A stretch of 64,000 bases of DNA, taken from NCBI GenBank assembly GCA_963708795.1, contig CAVPUH010000012.1:409063-473062 (forward strand), written 5' to 3'. The notes beneath the pieces were generated by a model, which was not told the DNA's origin, made no database searches, and saw nothing but the letters and a program-made list of their open reading frames with translations. This stretch comes from DAIQRJ01 sp963708795 (GTDB taxonomy: Bacteria > Actinomycetota > Actinomycetes > Propionibacteriales > DAIQRJ01). Positions 17,870 to 26,507 of this stretch are shown piece after piece. The stretch's first letter is position 1. Every line of letters starts with the position of its first letter. A program made the position numbers and the translations under genes.

Positions 17870-18392
17870 GTGACGACCTCCCCAGCACCGTCGACGCCAC
17901 CGGCGCCGTTGATCGCCGTCTCGGCCGACTACCCGCCCGAGATCGCCGTCCCCGCAGTGCCCGACGACGATCGCGTCTGGGTGCCGCAGGCGCCGGACGT
18001 CTGGTTCCGTCCGCTGCTGCTCAACACCGTCACCGGCCAGTGGTGCAACCTGCTCAAGGTCACCCGAGCGGGCATCGTGTCGCGGCACCGGCACCCGGGC
18101 GCCGTGATGGGCTACGTGGTCGAGGGGAAGTGGCAGTACGACGAGCACGACTGGGTGGCCGAGACCGGGTCCTTCGTGTACGAGCCACCGGGGGAGATCC
18201 ACACCCTCCGCGTGCCGCGCGGAGTGCACCCAGATGATCACGTTCTTCAACATCCTCGGCGCGATGATCTACGTCGACGACGACGGGCACCAGATCGGGT
18301 ACGAGGACACCTTCACCAAGATCGACATGTGCCGGGCGCACTACGGCGCCAACGGCCTGGGTGCCGACTACGTCGACCAGTTCATCCGCTGA
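17870..18392 (+). CDS. 2,4'-dihydroxyacetophenone dioxygenase-family cupin, frameshifted
   Basis: A single-domain cupin of about 173 residues. Diagnostic parts are RVWVPQAPDVWFRPLLLN, the metal-binding SRHRHPGAVMGYVVEGKW, YEPPGEIHTL and the late DTFTKIDMCRAHYGANGLG and DYVDQFIR. The family includes a characterised C-C-cleaving dioxygenase, but most members are of unknown substrate. One frameshift near 18228 (probably one extra G) must be corrected to reach TQMITFFNILGAMIYVDDDG. The GTG 17870 follows AAAGGA about 5 nt upstream. It is 45 bp after the SDR gene, probably in the same operon. Confidence 0.8.
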
Positions 18393-18487
18393 GCCGGCAC
18401 GCTGAGTCCTCCGTCGGGCTGGCCGTGACAGGCCACCTTTGACGCCTGCCCGGGTCAGCCCGGTTCCGCGCGGTCGGAGCGCGGTCC

Positions 18488-18493
18488 TAGGCT
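18488..18493 (+). promoter_or_regulatory. possible promoter of isomerase/oxidoreductase pair
   Basis: TAGGCT lies about 70 nt before GTG 18567 in a 174-bp gap. A small CCGGG-TCAG-CCCGG hairpin precedes it and may end the SDR-cupin message. Confidence 0.3.
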
Positions 18494-18566
18494 CGGTCAG
18501 CGCGCCGATCGGCTGCCGCCGGTTCGCGTCGCTGCCCCGCCCCGACCTGAAAGTGGTGACGTTTCC

Positions 18567-19382
18567 GTGTCCGACCCCCAGCCGCTGGCCGTTCAGCTGT
18601 ACTCCTTCCGCGAGGCCCTGGCCGCGGACCGACCCGGAACGCTGGCGAAGACCGCCGCGCTCGGTTTCCGGGCCGTCGAGCCCTTCGGCATCGGCAGCCC
18701 CGACGTCGACGCGGCCACCCGGGTGGAGAACGCGAAGGCGTTCCGGCGCGACCTGGACGCGGCCGGCCTGAGCGTCTCGTCGACGCACGGGTTCGCGCCG
18801 CTCGGGCCGAACGCCGAGGCTGTCCTCGACGAGCTGGACGCGTTGGGCACCGACATCCTCATCGCGCCGTCGCCGGGGTTGTTCCCCGGCCTCGCGGACA
18901 CGAACTGGGAGTCCTCCGACGACGTCAAGCGCTTCGCCGAGGCCGTGAACACGGCCGCCGAGAACGCGGCCCGCCGCGGCAAGAAGTTCGGCTTCCACAA
19001 CCACTGGTCCGAGCTCGCCGTGCAGCCCGACGGCACCACCGGCCTCGAGCGCATGTACTCGTTCGCCGCTGACAACGTGATCGCCGAGGTCGATCTCTAC
19101 TGGGTGAACGTGGGCGGCGCCAACCCGGCCGAGATCGTCAGCTCGATCGGCGACCGCGTCCACCTCGTGCACGCCAAGGACGGTGCCGGCACCCTCGAGC
19201 AGAAGGCGCCGATGGTGGCGGTCGGAACCGGAAGCGTCGACAACGACGCCGCCATCGCGGCAGGCGCCGGCATCGGCTGGCACATCATCGAGCTCGACGA
19301 GTGCGCGACCGACGTCTTCGAGGCGGCCCGTCAAGGTGCGCAGCATCTGATCGACGGCGGCTACTCGCGCTGGGAGCTGTGA
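18567..19382 (+). CDS. sugar phosphate isomerase/epimerase-like TIM barrel
   Basis: A 271-residue xylose isomerase-like TIM-barrel protein. It shows LAVQLYSFRE at the N-terminus, FGFHNHWSEL with a metal-binding His, EVDLYWVNVGG with an acidic ligand, VHLVHAKDG and IIELDEC near the end. Family members act on sugars, inositol derivatives or hydroxypyruvate. It is separated by 2 nt from the Gfo/Idh/MocA gene, a pairing seen repeatedly in sugar and polyol catabolic clusters. The substrate is not deducible. GTG 18567 is the start; the ribosome binding site is weak. Confidence 0.8.
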   Translation: MSDPQPLAVQLYSFREALAADRPGTLAKTAALGFRAVEPFGIGSPDVDAATRVENAKAFRRDLDAAGLSVSSTHGFAPLGPNAEAVLDELDALGTDILIAPSPGLFPGLADTNWESSDDVKRFAEAVNTAAENAARRGKKFGFHNHWSELAVQPDGTTGLERMYSFAADNVIAEVDLYWVNVGGANPAEIVSSIGDRVHLVHAKDGAGTLEQKAPMVAVGTGSVDNDAAIAAGAGIGWHIIELDECATDVFEAARQGAQHLIDGGYSRWEL

Positions 19383-19384
19383 GC

Positions 19385-20488
19385 ATGGCCGACGACTTCC
19401 GGCTCGCGCTCGTCGGCGTGGGCAACATCTCCACGATCTACATCAAGATGCTCGGCGAGATCCCCGGTGTGCACCTGGTCGGCGTCTCCGACGCGATCGA
19501 GGGGCGGGCCGAAGAGGTCGCCGGAGCGCACGACGGTCTGCGGGCCCTGACCGTCGACGAGGCCGTCGGTGGCGCCGACGACATCGACGCGATCATCAAC
19601 CTGACGATTCCCTCCGCGCACGCGGAGGTCTCACTGGCCGCGATCGCCGGCGGCCGGCACGTCTACACCGAGAAGCCGCTGGCCACGAACACGGCTGACG
19701 GCGCGAAGGTGCTCGCGGCCGCCGCGGCCGCCGGGTTGCGCATCGGCTGTGCCCCGGACACGGTGCTCGGTGCCGGGATCCAGACCGCGCGCGACGTCAT
19801 CGACAGCGGCCGGATCGGCCAGCCGGTCGCGGCCACGGCCTTCTTCACCGCTCGCGGCCCGGACAACTGGCACCCGAACCCGTACTTCTTCTATCAGCCA
19901 GGTGGCGGGCCGCTGTTCGACCTCGGGCCGTACTACATCGCGAGCCTGGTCCAGCTGCTCGGCCCGATCAAGCGGGTGTCGGCGCTGGCCCGGCCGTCGT
20001 TCACGCAGCGGCCGATCACCTCCGGCCCGAACGAGGGCAATGTCATCGAGGTCGACGTCGACACCCACATCAGCGCGTCGATCGAACACGAGAGCGGCGT
20101 GTTGTCGACGCTGATCACGTCGTTCGACATCCAGCAGGCCAGGCTCCCGCGCATCGAGGTCTACGGCGCCGACGGCACCGTGTCGGTGCCCGACCCGAAC
20201 ACGTTCGCCGGCGACGTCGACGTGTTCGTCCCCGGCGGCGAGTGGACGAACGTCGCCTACTCGGCCGGGATCACCGAGGCACAGCGCGGGATCGGGGTGG
20301 CGGAGATGGGCCGGGCGATCCGGCACGGCGAGCCGCACCGGGCCAGCGGGGAGATCGGCTTCCACGCCCTCGAGGTGATGGAGTCGATCCTGGAGTCCGC
20401 CCACAGCGGCACGGCCGTCGACATCGCCAGCACGGCGGAGCGGCCGGCGATCATGCCGCTCGCGGACTTCTCCTACTTCGCCAGCTGA
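19385..20488 (+). CDS. Gfo/Idh/MocA-family oxidoreductase
   Basis: A 367-residue NAD(P)-dependent sugar or cyclitol dehydrogenase. The Rossmann start is FRLALVGVGNISTIYIKML, the cofactor and active-site segment is VYTEKPLATN with the conserved Glu-Lys-Pro, and the C-terminal domain has GGGPLFDLGPYYIASLVQLL with the expected Asp/Tyr. It starts at ATG 19385, two bases after the isomerase stop, with GGGAGC in the preceding gene acting as ribosome binding site. The two are surely co-translated and probably act in one pathway. Confidence 0.88.
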   Translation: MADDFRLALVGVGNISTIYIKMLGEIPGVHLVGVSDAIEGRAEEVAGAHDGLRALTVDEAVGGADDIDAIINLTIPSAHAEVSLAAIAGGRHVYTEKPLATNTADGAKVLAAAAAAGLRIGCAPDTVLGAGIQTARDVIDSGRIGQPVAATAFFTARGPDNWHPNPYFFYQPGGGPLFDLGPYYIASLVQLLGPIKRVSALARPSFTQRPITSGPNEGNVIEVDVDTHISASIEHESGVLSTLITSFDIQQARLPRIEVYGADGTVSVPDPNTFAGDVDVFVPGGEWTNVAYSAGITEAQRGIGVAEMGRAIRHGEPHRASGEIGFHALEVMESILESAHSGTAVDIASTAERPAIMPLADFSYFAS

Positions 20489-20540
20489 CACAGCCGGCAC
20501 CCAGTCGGTAGCCCAGCCGCGACCCGCTCACCGGCGGTGC

Positions 20541-20546
20541 CACAAT
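20541..20546 (+). promoter_or_regulatory. CACAAT -10 box of the 20554 gene
   Basis: CACAAT is 7 nt before GTG 20554 and matches the boxes at 7587, 10868 and 50595 in sequence and spacing. Confidence 0.5.
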
Positions 20547-20553
20547 CACGCCG

Positions 20554-21003
20554 GTGAGCGGGACACGGCTGGGCCGAGCAGGCGTGGTCGTGCGTGCCGT
20601 GGTCAGCGTCGTCGTGCTCGGCGCCCTGATCCATGGGTCGATCGGCGGTTCCGACGACTGGTGGCCCTTCGGGCCGATGTCGCAGTACGCGATGACGGTT
20701 CCCGACCACGACCGTCTCGTGACGACGTATCTGATGGCCGAGACGACCGACGGCCGGTACGTCGAGGTCCCGCTCGGCGCCGGCGGCTGCGGCATCGGCC
20801 GTGCCGAGATCGAGGGCCGGGTCGGCCCCATCGTCGCCGATCCGCAACGCCTGCAGTCGATCGCCGACGGCTGCGCCCGGATGCATCCCCGAGATCCGCG
20901 CTACGTGCGGATCGACCTCGTCCAGGACACCGCGGTCCTCACCGACGGGGTGGCCGGGCCGGCCACCACCGACGTCCTCGCCAGCTGGACGGTCACGCCG
21001 TGA
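20554..21003 (+). CDS. exported or membrane-anchored protein of unknown function
   Basis: A 149-residue protein with one N-terminal hydrophobic helix (VVVRAVVSVVVLGALIHG) followed by a soluble extracytoplasmic part with DDWWPFGPMSQYAM and two Cys (GGCGIG and DGCARM) that may form a disulfide. The Trp-Pro-Phe-Gly-Pro-Met-Ser-Gln-Tyr-Ala stretch recurs in unnamed actinobacterial proteins beside HTTM-like membrane proteins. GTG 20554 has a CACAAT box 7 nt upstream. Its stop overlaps the start of the next gene (GTGA), so the two are a functional pair. I do not recognise a function. Confidence 0.6.
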   Translation: MSGTRLGRAGVVVRAVVSVVVLGALIHGSIGGSDDWWPFGPMSQYAMTVPDHDRLVTTYLMAETTDGRYVEVPLGAGGCGIGRAEIEGRVGPIVADPQRLQSIADGCARMHPRDPRYVRIDLVQDTAVLTDGVAGPATTDVLASWTVTP

Positions 21004-21918
21004 CCTCATCGTCGATGGTGGACGTGGTGCGGCGCTGGTGGCTGCCGGTGGTGCCGCTGGCCCGGGTCGCCTGGCTGCGGACCTTCCTGTACCTGTTCGT
21101 CATTCTCGACATCCACCTGTTCGTCAACGACGTACTGCCGAAGGGACACACGCCTGAGCTCTACCGGGGCTTGATGATCGGGCGGATCCTGCACCTGCCG
21201 GCCGCCGTCGGTGCCGCTGACGTGGACGTTGTGGGCCGTGATCGTCGGCGGGTCGCTCGTGCTCGCCGCCGGGCGGTGCCCACGGGCGCTCGGATACCTC
21301 GTCGCCGCTGCGTTCACCTGGTGGGTGGTGATCGGCATGAGTTTCGGCAAGGTCGACCACGACCACCTCGCGCTGGTGATCGCCGTCTGGGTGATGCCGT
21401 CGGCCGGCCGGGCACGATGGACGGACACGAGGTCACACGAGCGCGCCGGCTGGGTGATCCGGTGGGTTCAGATCGGCGTCGTGGCGACGTATTGGCTGTC
21501 CTGGTTGACGAAGACGGTGAACGCCGGCTGGACGCTCGGTTGGCCGCAGGGGCATGTGCTCGCCTGGGCGGTGATCCGCCGGGCCAACCCGGTGAACGCC
21601 CAACTGCTCGCGCACCCGTGGCTGCTCGAGCCGATGCAGTGGATCGTCTACTGCGCCGAGTTCCTCAGCCCGGTGGTGCTGTTCATCCGTGGCCGCGCGC
21701 TGCTGGTCGCCGTGGTGTTCTGGATGGGCTTCCACGTGATGACGTTCGTCCTGCTGGGGATCCACTTCCTGCCCACCGTGGTGTGCTGGCTGGCCTTCGC
21801 CCCGCTCGAGCGGCTGACGCCCTGGCTGCGTGGGCGATTCGCCCGCGGCGACGGCGTCAGCCGGTCGAGCGCGGCGCTCGGCGACGAGGGAAAACCCGTG
21901 GAGGTCGCGGCCGGTTGA
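21000..21918 (+). CDS. polytopic HTTM-like membrane protein, frameshifted
   Basis: About 305 residues with six or more hydrophobic helices, among them FLYLFVILDIHLFVNDVLP, LTWTLWAVIVGGSLVLAAG and ALLVAVVFWMGFHVMTFVLL. The arrangement, with the conserved WVIRWVQIGVVATYWLSWL and FHVMTF parts, resembles HTTM-domain (vitamin K-dependent carboxylase-related) membrane proteins, though the match is from memory and loose. A frameshift near 21205 breaks the reading between ILHLPAA and VPLTWTLWAV. It is translationally coupled to the upstream exported protein (GTGA). Confidence 0.6.
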
Positions 21919-21922
21919 TCCG

Positions 21923-21938
21923 TACCGTGACGCGCATG
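21923..21938 (+). promoter_or_regulatory. TACCGT -10 box and leaderless ATG before the methyltransferase
   Basis: TACCGT at 21923-21928 is 7 nt before ATG 21936. That ATG opens a frame of only 23 codons (stop at 22007) ahead of, and overlapping, the methyltransferase frame. Confidence 0.4.
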
Positions 21939-21963
21939 GTCATGTACACGGTGATGGTGCGTC

Positions 21964-22532
21964 GTGCCCGCGTCTGGGCCGGTGCGCTGGGGATGGCATG
22001 CGCTTGACGATCGCTGGGCCCGCCGGGTCGTCGACGCGGCTGCCATCCGTCCAGGCGAACTCGTCCTCGACATCGGTGCGGGCACCGGTGCGCTGACCCG
22101 GCCGCTCGTCGACGCCGGCGCGCGAGTGATCGCGGTCGAGCTGCATCAGGGCCGGGCCGACACGCTCCGGCAGCGATTCGCGGGAGTGCGCGGCGCGGCC
22201 GGCTCGGTGACGGTGGTCCGTGCCGACGCGACCGATCTGCGGCTGCCGACCAGGCCGTTCCGGGTCGTCGCCAACCCGCCGTACGCCGCCGTGTCTGCCC
22301 TGGTCCGCCGACTGCTCGGCCACGGGTCGCGGCTCGAGTCGGCGGACCTGGTCGTGCCGGCCTGGTTCGCGGCCAAGGCGTGTCGGGGCGAGCTCGCCGG
22401 CACACGACGCTGGGCCGCCTCGTTCGACGTCGGGCGTGGGCGAGGGTGCCGCCGTCCGCGTTCAGTCCGGCGCCGCGGGTCGGCTCGACGGTGCTGCTGA
22501 TCCGCCGGGCCACACCGGGTCGTCGGAGATGA
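21964..22532 (+). CDS. rRNA adenine N-6-methyltransferase-family protein (KsgA/Erm type), frameshifted
   Basis: An S-adenosylmethionine-dependent methyltransferase with VRWGWHALDDRWARRVVD, SAM motif LVLDIGAGTGALTRPLV, VIAVELHQGR and catalytic motif NPPYAAV, as in KsgA/Erm dimethyltransferases. It is short (about 190 residues), lacking most of the C-terminal helical domain, so true rRNA targeting is unsure. A frameshift near 22430 must be bridged to reach RVPPSAFSPAPRVGSTVLLI and the stop at 22532. GTG 21964 is taken as start; a leaderless ATG at 21936 in another frame may be the real N-terminus if one more indel exists. It overlaps the convergent AraC gene. Confidence 0.7.
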
Positions 22533-23412
22533 CCTGGGCGGCGATCGGGAGCAGCCCGGCCGCCGCCAGCGGGTCGGTCGGCTCACCGCGCGCGGCCGAC
22601 CGGAACGTCCGTGGGGGCTCGCCGTACACGCGACGGAAGCGCCGGGAGAAGTGGAACGCGTCCACGAAGCCGCAGTCGGCGGCGACCTGCGCGACGGTGA
22701 GGTTGCTGCGGCGCAGGAGAACCGCGGCCCGTCCGAGCCGCAACAGTTCCACCACCTCCGCAGGGCCGGCGCCGAACTCGGCTCGGCAGATGCGGGAGAG
22801 GTGGCCGGCGCTGAGACCGACGCCGCGGGCGGCCTCGGCGACGCCCACCGGCCCCACCCCTTCGTCGTGCCACCGGGCCGCCAGCCACCCGGCGAACTGC
22901 TGGACGTGCCGGCTCGCGCCGGTCCCGGCCGAGGGCAGCGGGCCGTTCACGAAGAGGACCAGGAGGAACTCGACGGTGGCGCGGACCGCCGCCGCCGCGG
23001 CCGGATCCCGCGACCCGGGCAGCCAGGCCAGGTAGCGGCACAGTGCGGCCATCGGGTCGTCGGTGCCGAGCGGTCGGGTGAGCGGCCAGCGGAAGCGCCC
23101 ATCGATGTCGGATTCGCTCACCGCGAAGTGCACGTAGGCGTGCTGGGACGCCCCGTCGGTCCGCCAGTCGGTACTCGTCGGTCATCCCAGGTTGGGACAA
23201 GAGCAGCGTGCCGGGGGTGAGCTCCAGGATGCGGCGACCGATGCCCGGTGTGTCGATCGTGCAGGTCGCCGACCCGGTGGAGCACCCAGACGAACTCGAA
23301 GTCGTGGAGGACGGCGCGGCCCGAACGTAGCCGCAGGCGGGAAGTCGACCACGGTCGGACCACGTTCGATGAGTCCGGCGCGAAGGCGAGCTGGAGCGAC
23401 CGTCAATGTCAT
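22462..23412 (-). CDS. AraC-family transcriptional regulator, multiply frameshifted
   Basis: An AraC regulator whose C-terminal half is intact: GVGLSAGHLSRICRAEFG and AQVAADCGFVDAFHFSRRFR are the two HTH motifs, followed by RVYGEPPRTFR. The N-terminal ligand-binding cupin has to be rebuilt over three frameshifts near 23325, 23265 and 23165 (MTLTVAPARLRAGLIERG, HDFEFVWVLHRVGDLH, RRILELTPGTLLLSQPGM, AYVHFAVSESDIDGR). ATG 23412 is 8 nt after TAACCT, a leaderless promoter. It is divergent from the PhyH gene 65 bp away and is the likely local regulator of the island. Confidence 0.8.
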
Positions 23413-23420
23413 GATCAGCC

Positions 23421-23426
23421 AGGTTA
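23421..23426 (-). promoter_or_regulatory. TAACCT -10 box of the AraC gene
   Basis: TAACCT (23426 to 23421) is 8 nt before ATG 23412 in the 65-bp AraC-PhyH divergent region. This region is the natural place for AraC binding; no clear direct repeats are seen. Confidence 0.45.
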
Positions 23427-23477
23427 GCCGCTGGTGTGGGCATGGCCTGAGCGCTTCCGACCGGCGAGGATGGACCC

Positions 23478-24390
23478 ATGACGATCACCGAGTCGCGCTC
23501 GCCTGCCACCCGGCCCCGCGTGTTCCTGCACGACCAGGTCGACGACGCCTTCGTCGAGCAGTACCGCCGGGACGGGTTCGCCGTTCTCGCCGGCGCACTG
23601 TCGCCGGCCGACCTCGACGCCATCCGCGCGGAGACGGTGCGACTCGTGCGTGGCGACCTCGGGTCGCTGACCGGCGCAGTACCGATCGTCAGCGAGGCCG
23701 ACACCGACGAGGAGGCGATGCGCAAGTACCTGTGCATCCACTTCCCCCACAAGCTCTCGCCGGTGTTCGAGCGGTACATGCACCAGCCGGCGATCGTCGA
23801 CGCGCTGACGAAGGTGATCGGCCCGAACGTCAAGGCCATGCAGTCGATGCTCTTCATCAAGGCCGAGGGCAAGCCCGGGCAGGCCTGGCACCAGGACGAG
23901 TTCTACATCCCGAGCCGCGACCGTTCGATCACGCGCGGCCTGGATCGCGGTCGACGACGCCAACGTCGACAACGGCTGCCTCTGGGTCATCCCCGGCTCG
24001 CAGGCTCCCGGGATCATCTACCCCGACCGCGAGCACGACGACGAGCGCTTCGACTGCTCCGTCGAGCTGTACGACTTCCCGTACACCGACGCCGACGCGG
24101 TGCCCGTCGAGGTACCGGCCGGTGCCGCCGTGATCTTCAACGGCTACCTGCTGCACCGGTCGCTGCCGAACAACGGGGTGAAGGGCTTCCGGCGCTCCTA
24201 CGTCAACCACTACATGAGCGCCGAGTCGCTGCTGCCCTGGCGCAACCCCCGCGAGGGCGAGCACATGGCGAAGACCGACGACCGCGACATCACGATGGTC
24301 GCCGGCCGGGATCCCTATGCCTACAAGGGCATCGAGAACCGGCACGCGGCGTACGTGCGACCCGACCGGGAGGGCGGCTGCGACCGCTGA
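23478..24390 (+). CDS. phytanoyl-CoA dioxygenase (PhyH)-family Fe/2-oxoglutarate oxygenase, frameshifted
   Basis: About 303 residues. The family start is VDDAFVEQYRRDGFAVLAG; the iron-binding HxD is in GQAWHQDEFYIPS and the distal His in FNGYLLHRSLPNN, with the 2-oxoglutarate Arg in the following segment (GFRRSYVNHY). One frameshift near 23935 separates SITRG from AWIAVDDANVDNGCLWVIPG. Many PhyH proteins hydroxylate small molecules or natural products, not phytanoyl-CoA. It is divergent from the AraC regulator and probably under its control. ATG 23478 has GAGGA about 7 nt upstream. Confidence 0.85.
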
Positions 24391-24435
24391 GCGAAAGGGT
24401 CGGTGTACACCACCGCCCGGCTGCTCCGCAGCGTC

Positions 24436-25461
24436 CTACAGCGCGACGACCCGGCCGCTGCTCGCGGACTCGATCATCGCCTCGGTGATCGCGAGGCTGC
24501 CGATGTTGCCTGCCCCCGCGGTCTCCGGTGCACGCTTCTCCTCGAGCGACAGCGCGAACTCGTGCAGGCTGCCGGCGCGGTCGAGGTGGGGGAGCACTGG
24601 GAGCTTGACGTCCTCGACCGTCCCGTCGCCCCGGCGGATGTGCACCGCGTCGGTGGCGGCCGGGTCCTCGAGGTCGCCCTCCCGGCTGGTCCACGTGACC
24701 TCGGCGTCGTCGAAGGACATGCGCCAGTCGCCCGTCCAGGTCGTCGACGGGGCGGGGCTGATCCAGCTGCCCCGATAGCTCACGGTGAGACCGCCGAAGT
24801 CGAGCACGCCGGCACCCGCGGACGGGCCGGCGTACGGGTACCCGTCCGGCTGCCAGGTCCGACAGAACACCGAGGTGGCGTCCAGCCCGGTGACCGCCCG
24901 CATGAGGTCGAAGTGGTGGATCGACATGTCCGAGAGCAGGGGCTCGGCCAGCGGCGGTGGGCTGGTCCGGACCGGTCCCATCCGGACCGACTTCCGGAAG
25001 TCGACGTCGATCGAGAGCAGTCGGCCCAGGTCCCCGGCCTGCACCAGCTCCTGGACCGCACGAACCGCGGGGAAGAACCGGTAGTTCTGGCTCACCGCCA
25101 CGGTCAGTCCCCGCTCGTCCGCGAGGTCGACGAGCGCCTGAGCCTCCGGGATCGACGCGGCGAACGGCTTCTCGACCAGCACGTGCCGGCCGGCCGAGAG
25201 CGCTGCGGTGACGACGGGAGCGTGGCCCGGCAGATTGGTCGTCACGAGGACGGCGTCCGGGTCGGTGGCCGCGAGCGCCTCGTCGAGGGAGTCGAAGCAG
25301 ATGTCCGCGGACCCGGTTCCGGCCTCGACCAGGGCGGCCAACGCGGGCGTCGACAGGTCCACGTAACCGACGGCTTCCACCTCCGGTACCGACGGCACCA
25401 CGTCGGTGGCCCAGCTGAGGCCGAACCCTCCGATCCCGACCTGCACGATCCTCACGGTCAT
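24436..25461 (-). CDS. Gfo/Idh/MocA-family oxidoreductase
   Basis: A 341-residue NAD(P)-dependent oxidoreductase. It starts VRIVQVGIGGFGLSWATDVV and has HVLVEKPFAASIPEAQALV with the Glu-Lys-Pro motif, QNYRFFPAVRAVQEL and SDMSIHHFDLMRAVTG. It shares only the family fold with the one at 19.4 kb. The ATG 25461 overlaps the stop of the DoxX gene (ATGA), so it is the last gene of an operon maf-doxX-gfo. Converges on the PhyH gene. Substrate unknown; probably a sugar or cyclitol. Confidence 0.88.
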   Translation of the reverse strand: MTVRIVQVGIGGFGLSWATDVVPSVPEVEAVGYVDLSTPALAALVEAGTGSADICFDSLDEALAATDPDAVLVTTNLPGHAPVVTAALSAGRHVLVEKPFAASIPEAQALVDLADERGLTVAVSQNYRFFPAVRAVQELVQAGDLGRLLSIDVDFRKSVRMGPVRTSPPPLAEPLLSDMSIHHFDLMRAVTGLDATSVFCRTWQPDGYPYAGPSAGAGVLDFGGLTVSYRGSWISPAPSTTWTGDWRMSFDDAEVTWTSREGDLEDPAATDAVHIRRGDGTVEDVKLPVLPHLDRAGSLHEFALSLEEKRAPETAGAGNIGSLAITEAMIESASSGRVVAL

Positions 25462-25829
25462 CGTCTTACCTCCCTGGCCACCGAGATGGCCCAGCTCACG
25501 AGCGGTACCTGCACCGGTAGCCGCGCCAGCGTCCCGGCCAGATGGCCGGGGTTGTCATCACGTTCGAGCCACGCGTCGGCGGCCATCTTCAGGTTGGCCG
25601 GGAACACGGCGACGAAGAGCGCCGCGGTGGCCCAGCCGGCCACCCGGCGCGTCCCCGGAATCAGGATCCCGGCGGCGCAGGCGAGCTCGGCCGCGCCCGA
25701 GGCGTAGGTCCACCGGCGGGGCGCGCCGAGCGCCCGCGGCACGATCCGGTCGAAGCCGCCGGGACGGGTGAAGTGGGCGACACCGGCCGTGGCGAGCAAG
25801 CCGGCCAGCGCGACGCTACGTCGTGACAT
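25458..25829 (-). CDS. DoxX-family membrane protein
   Basis: A 123-residue protein with four hydrophobic helices (ALAGLLATAGVAHFTRPGGF, YASGAAELACAAGILIPG, WATAALFVAVFPANLKMAAD and PLVSWAISVARE), the typical small DoxX/MauE topology, with the conserved HFTRP(G) and FPANLKM parts. DoxX proteins are linked to redox processes at the membrane but mostly uncharacterised. It starts 10 bp after the Maf stop and overlaps the downstream oxidoreductase gene (ATGA), an unusual link between a housekeeping pyrophosphatase and island genes. Confidence 0.75.
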   Translation of the reverse strand: MSRRSVALAGLLATAGVAHFTRPGGFDRIVPRALGAPRRWTYASGAAELACAAGILIPGTRRVAGWATAALFVAVFPANLKMAADAWLERDDNPGHLAGTLARLPVQVPLVSWAISVAREVRR

Positions 25830-25838
25830 CGGGTCCTC

Positions 25839-26507
25839 TCATCGTGGTGGCCCGGTCATCTGACAGGTGGATTCGCCGGTGCCGGGCACGCCGGTGTCGT
25901 CCGCGTCCTCGTCGTCAGCCCAGAGGTCGACCCAGGCCACGCCCAGGTCCTCGCACATGGCCCGCAACAGCGGTAGGGACACGCCGATGACGTTGCTCGG
26001 GTCACCCGCGATGGCATCGACGAACGCACCACCGAAGCCGTCGATGGTGAATCCGCCGGCCACCGCGAGCGGCTCACCGGTGGCGATGTAGGCGTCGATC
26101 TCGAGGTCGCCGATGTCGGCGAAACTCACCACCGTCGACGCGACCGCCGTGCGGGTCGCGCCATCGGGGAGGCGGGCCAGACAGTGGCCGGTGTGCAGCG
26201 TGCCGCGTCGGCCGCGCATCGCCTGCCAGCCGCGCCTCGCGGCGGCCGCGTCGGCCGGCTTGCCGTGCGCCACCCCGTCGAGTTCGAGCATCGAGTCGCA
26301 GGTCAGCACGAGCGCGTCGACGGACGTGTCGACCCGCCCGAGCACGGCGCGGGCCTTCGCCTCGGCCAGCGCCTCGACCTGGTCGCGCGGGGTGTCGCCG
26401 CCGACGGCGTCTTCGTCGATCCCGGGCACGACCACCGTCGGGTTCAGCCCAGCGGCGCGCAGGACCATCAGCCGCGCCGGTGACCCCGATCCGAGGACGA
26501 ACCTCAC
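25839..26507 (-). CDS. maf: Maf-like nucleoside triphosphate pyrophosphatase
   Basis: A 222-residue Maf/Ham1-superfamily pyrophosphatase that hydrolyses non-canonical or excess nucleotides. It begins VRFVLGSGSPARLMVLRAAG (the SxSPxR-type loop), followed by LTCDSMLELDG with the catalytic Asp, KPADAAAARRGWQAMRGRRG and GGFTIDGFGGAFVDAIAGDP. The GTG at 26507 overlaps the stop of a 31-codon ORF (GTGA). As in M. tuberculosis (Rv3282) it follows accD5, but the accE5 gene usually lying between is missing here. Confidence 0.88.
   Translation of the reverse strand: MRFVLGSGSPARLMVLRAAGLNPTVVVPGIDEDAVGGDTPRDQVEALAEAKARAVLGRVDTSVDALVLTCDSMLELDGVAHGKPADAAAARRGWQAMRGRRGTLHTGHCLARLPDGATRTAVASTVVSFADIGDLEIDAYIATGEPLAVAGGFTIDGFGGAFVDAIAGDPSNVIGVSLPLLRAMCEDLGVAWVDLWADDEDADDTGVPGTGESTCQMTGPPR

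Noticed and set aside
22462..22532. Regulatory antisense overlap between the methyltransferase and AraC genes
   Set aside because: Both genes carry nearby frameshifts, so the exact ends and the overlap are not reliable.
23466..23471. GAGGAT as a leaderless -10 box of the PhyH gene
   Set aside because: It does not match TANNNT and reads better as a ribosome binding site (GAGGA) 7 nt before the ATG.
17121..25461. Island as a recently acquired mobile element
   Set aside because: No integrase, transposase, tRNA, direct repeats or change in base composition flank it.
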